Shown here piece by piece: positions 50,303 to 51,753 of a stretch of 51,753 nt of DNA (position 1 is its first letter; every line of letters begins with the position of its first letter). The stretch comes from JBCCMA01 sp045107005 (GTDB taxonomy: Bacteria; Pseudomonadota; Gammaproteobacteria; Steroidobacterales; JBCCMA01): assembly GCA_045107005.1 (NCBI GenBank), contig JBGCFP010000012.1:1-51753 (forward strand), written 5' to 3'. The translations under genes were made by a program, and so were the position numbers. The notes beneath the pieces were generated by a model that had not been told where the DNA came from, did no database searches, and saw nothing but the letters and a program-made list of their open reading frames with translations.

Positions 50303-51094
50303 ATGCAACTGGGACTCATCGGCTACGGCGCTATCGGCCGCTACGTACACGCGGCGGCAACCGCGCAGGGCCACAACGTCAGTGCTCTGCTGGTACGGCC
50401 CGAGCGGTTGCAGGATCGGCCTGCCGACACGGGCGACATGCGCTGCGTTGACCGGGTTGCTGATTTGATCGTCGGTACGGATCACGTTATTGACTGCGCC
50501 GGGCACGCGGCGCTTGCGGCATTCGGTCCGGACGTCCTGCGCGCCGGCTTCGATCTGACGACCGTCTCGGTGGGCGCGCTCGCGGATCCGCAGCTTTTTG
50601 CGAGCCTGGACAACGCCGCACGAGATGGCACCTCGACACTGCATCTGGCGAGCGGCGCCATTGGTGCGCTCGACTGTTTGCGCGCGGCCCGCGCCGGCGG
50701 TCTGGATAGTGTGACTTATGTCGGCCGCAAGCCGCCAAAAGGCTGGCGCGGCTCTCCTGCGGAACAACACCTGGACCTGGACGCGCTCGCGGACGAGCCC
50801 GCCACGCACTTCACCGGCTGCGCGCGCGAGGCGGCGGTGCGGTATCCCAAAAACGCCAACGTCGCCGCGGCGGTCGCGCTGGCCGGTATCGGGTTTGACG
50901 CGACACAGGTTGAGTTAGTCGCGGACCCAACGGTGAGTGAGAACATTCACGAACTTCGGGCGAGCGGCGCATTCGGCTCGTTCCAGTTTGAAATTCGCGG
51001 CCGCGCGCTGCCCGACAATCCACGCAGCTCGGCGCTGGCCGCCATGAGTGTGGTCAGCAAACTCGAGCAACACGTCGCCCGGATCGTCATCTGA
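50303..51094 (+). CDS. Aspartate dehydrogenase-like NAD(P)-dependent oxidoreductase
   Basis: A 263-residue enzyme of the L-aspartate dehydrogenase (DUF108) family. A strong GGGGGG lies before ATG 50303. The N-terminal Rossmann motif is LGLIGYGAIGRYV. Later segments fit the family: HVIDCAGHAALAAFGPDVL, LHLASGAIGALDCLRAA (substrate pocket), RYPKNANVAAAVALAGIGFDATQVELVADP and the closing SGAFGSFQFEIRGRALPDNPRSSALAAMSVV. Such enzymes interconvert aspartate and oxaloacetate/iminoaspartate, some serving NAD synthesis. No nad genes are adjacent. Its neighbours (DHDPS-like lyase, LysR) suggest a catabolic variant whose substrate may not be aspartate. Confidence 0.88.
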   Translation: MQLGLIGYGAIGRYVHAAATAQGHNVSALLVRPERLQDRPADTGDMRCVDRVADLIVGTDHVIDCAGHAALAAFGPDVLRAGFDLTTVSVGALADPQLFASLDNAARDGTSTLHLASGAIGALDCLRAARAGGLDSVTYVGRKPPKGWRGSPAEQHLDLDALADEPATHFTGCAREAAVRYPKNANVAAAVALAGIGFDATQVELVADPTVSENIHELRASGAFGSFQFEIRGRALPDNPRSSALAAMSVVSKLEQHVARIVI

Positions 51095-51098
51095 ACGC

Positions 51099-51753
51099 AT
51101 GACTCGCCACGCCCGCATTGTGGATCGCGCCATTACACGTCTGAAACTCAAGCAGCTTCGGCTGCTGGTCGCTGTGGGTAAGTTTGGCAGCATTCAAAGC
51201 GCGGCACGCGACCTGCAGATTTCGCAACCGGCAGCGACCAAGCTGATACGCGATCTCGAGCTCGACTTCGAGGTGCCTTTGTTTGAGCGCACCAATCGCG
51301 GCGTGATCCCGACGCCTTACGGTGCTGCGATGATTCGTCACGGTCAGTTGATCATCGCCCAAGTCTCCAACGCCGCGCAGGAACTGGATGATCTGGCGGA
51401 GGGCAGCAGTGGTCGCGTGGTTGTCGGCACACTGTTGGCGGCCGCACCGAGCTTGCTTCCGCAAGCCATCGAGACGTTACTCAGTGAGCGCCCCAAGGTA
51501 GCGGTCAAAGTGGTTGAGGGCACGAACGATGCGTTGATGCCCAAGCTGTTCGCTGGCGACATCGACATGATCGTTGGGCGACTGCCCTCGTACCGGCATC
51601 GAACCAAGCTGGTGCAGGAGAAACTGCTCGACGACCGCATTCTCGCCGTCGTGCGCGACCAGAATCCTCTCTCGAAATGTCGCTCGTTGTGTTATGCCCG
51701 TCTCCAACGGTTCGGCTGAACCCTGCCTCACCTCGATACCCCTCTGCGTCGCC
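51099..51753 (+). pseudogene. LysR-type regulator gene with premature UGA; runs off the window
   Basis: ATG 51099 lies 4 bases after the aspartate-dehydrogenase-like stop, so the two are co-transcribed. The winged HTH is intact (LKQLRLLVAVGKFGSIQSAARDLQISQPAATKLIRDLELDFEVPLFER), as is the start of the effector domain (GRVVVGTLLAAAPSLLPQAIETLLSERPKVAVKVVEG). The frame stops at UGA 51717-51719 after 206 codons, well short of the usual 300. Translation past the stop continues TLPHLDTPLRR, the expected LysR sequence, where members of this subgroup read LQ.FGW.LPP..TPLR. The stop thus stands where Trp (UGG) is expected. It is either a nonsense mutation or a sequencing error. The rest lies outside the window. 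Confidence 0.8.

Noticed and set aside
51717..51719. UGA read as Trp by an altered genetic code or recoding
   Set aside because: Many genes in the window end in UGA with sensible protein ends, so UGA is a normal stop here.

Overview
The window is chromosomal DNA from a moderately GC-rich proteobacterium, most likely a free-living, probably marine, gammaproteobacterium. The evidence is indirect. Gene density is normal, starts are ATG, GTG or TTG with Shine-Dalgarno sites, and the regulators are LysR, TetR and ArsR types. There is an ECF-like sigma factor/Ser-Thr kinase pair, and several secreted proteins carry a thrombospondin-3/dockerin-like tail of a kind I associate with environmental Gammaproteobacteria. 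I see no rRNA, tRNA, CRISPR array, transposase or phage gene. The first gene (ArsR-type) is cut by the window start. The last (LysR-type) runs into an internal stop and then the window end.

Layout. 1-5.2 kb: ArsR fragment, an orphan protein, a fumarylacetoacetase-family hydrolase, and a RES-type toxin/antitoxin pair with a palindromic operator, divergent from an unknown gene. 5.3-8.6 kb (minus): an HTH-membrane-TPR protein, a membrane-anchored thioredoxin and a DUF2452 protein. 9-17.7 kb: two large secreted proteins with TSP3/dockerin-like tails, then a translationally coupled sigma factor and receptor-like kinase with TPRs. 17.9-22.1 kb: metabolic and detoxification genes (quinone-oxidoreductase-like MDR enzyme, EthD-like protein, small lipoprotein, GST) and a TetR gene divergent from two tandem paralogous membrane proteins. 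22.2-25.7 kb: a TIR-domain membrane protein, mmsA and a small S4 RNA-binding protein. 25.7-33.4 kb: a secreted animal-type haem peroxidase and a secreted M23 peptidase, both with the TSP3/dockerin module, an ABC exporter, and a D-amino-acid-oxidase-like flavoenzyme whose sequence order looks circularly permuted. 33.5-35.9 kb: a PD40 propeller protein and two lipoprotein genes.

36.0-44.4 kb (minus) holds the most unusual locus. A 966-residue protein of no recognisable family is followed by a 1783-residue protein that combines two alpha/beta-hydrolase domains, a glycine-rich domain, a CHAT caspase-like protease domain with an intact His/Cys pair, and TPR-like helices. This looks like a protease/lipase conflict or signalling module. 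44.5-48.9 kb: a secreted FG-GAP-like protein divergent from a membrane protein built as winged helix, STAND NTPase, TM and TPR. 49.2-51.7 kb: a DHDPS-family aldolase/lyase gene divergent from an aspartate-dehydrogenase-like gene and a LysR gene with a premature UGA where a Trp is expected.

Common themes are cell-envelope and secreted biology (four TSP3/dockerin-like proteins, lipoproteins, FG-GAP and PD40 proteins) and large multidomain signalling proteins with TPR arrays (kinase, STAND, HTH-TM-TPR, CHAT). The kinase and the STAND protein share a recognisably similar TM-to-TPR junction. All family names come from motif reading without database searches.
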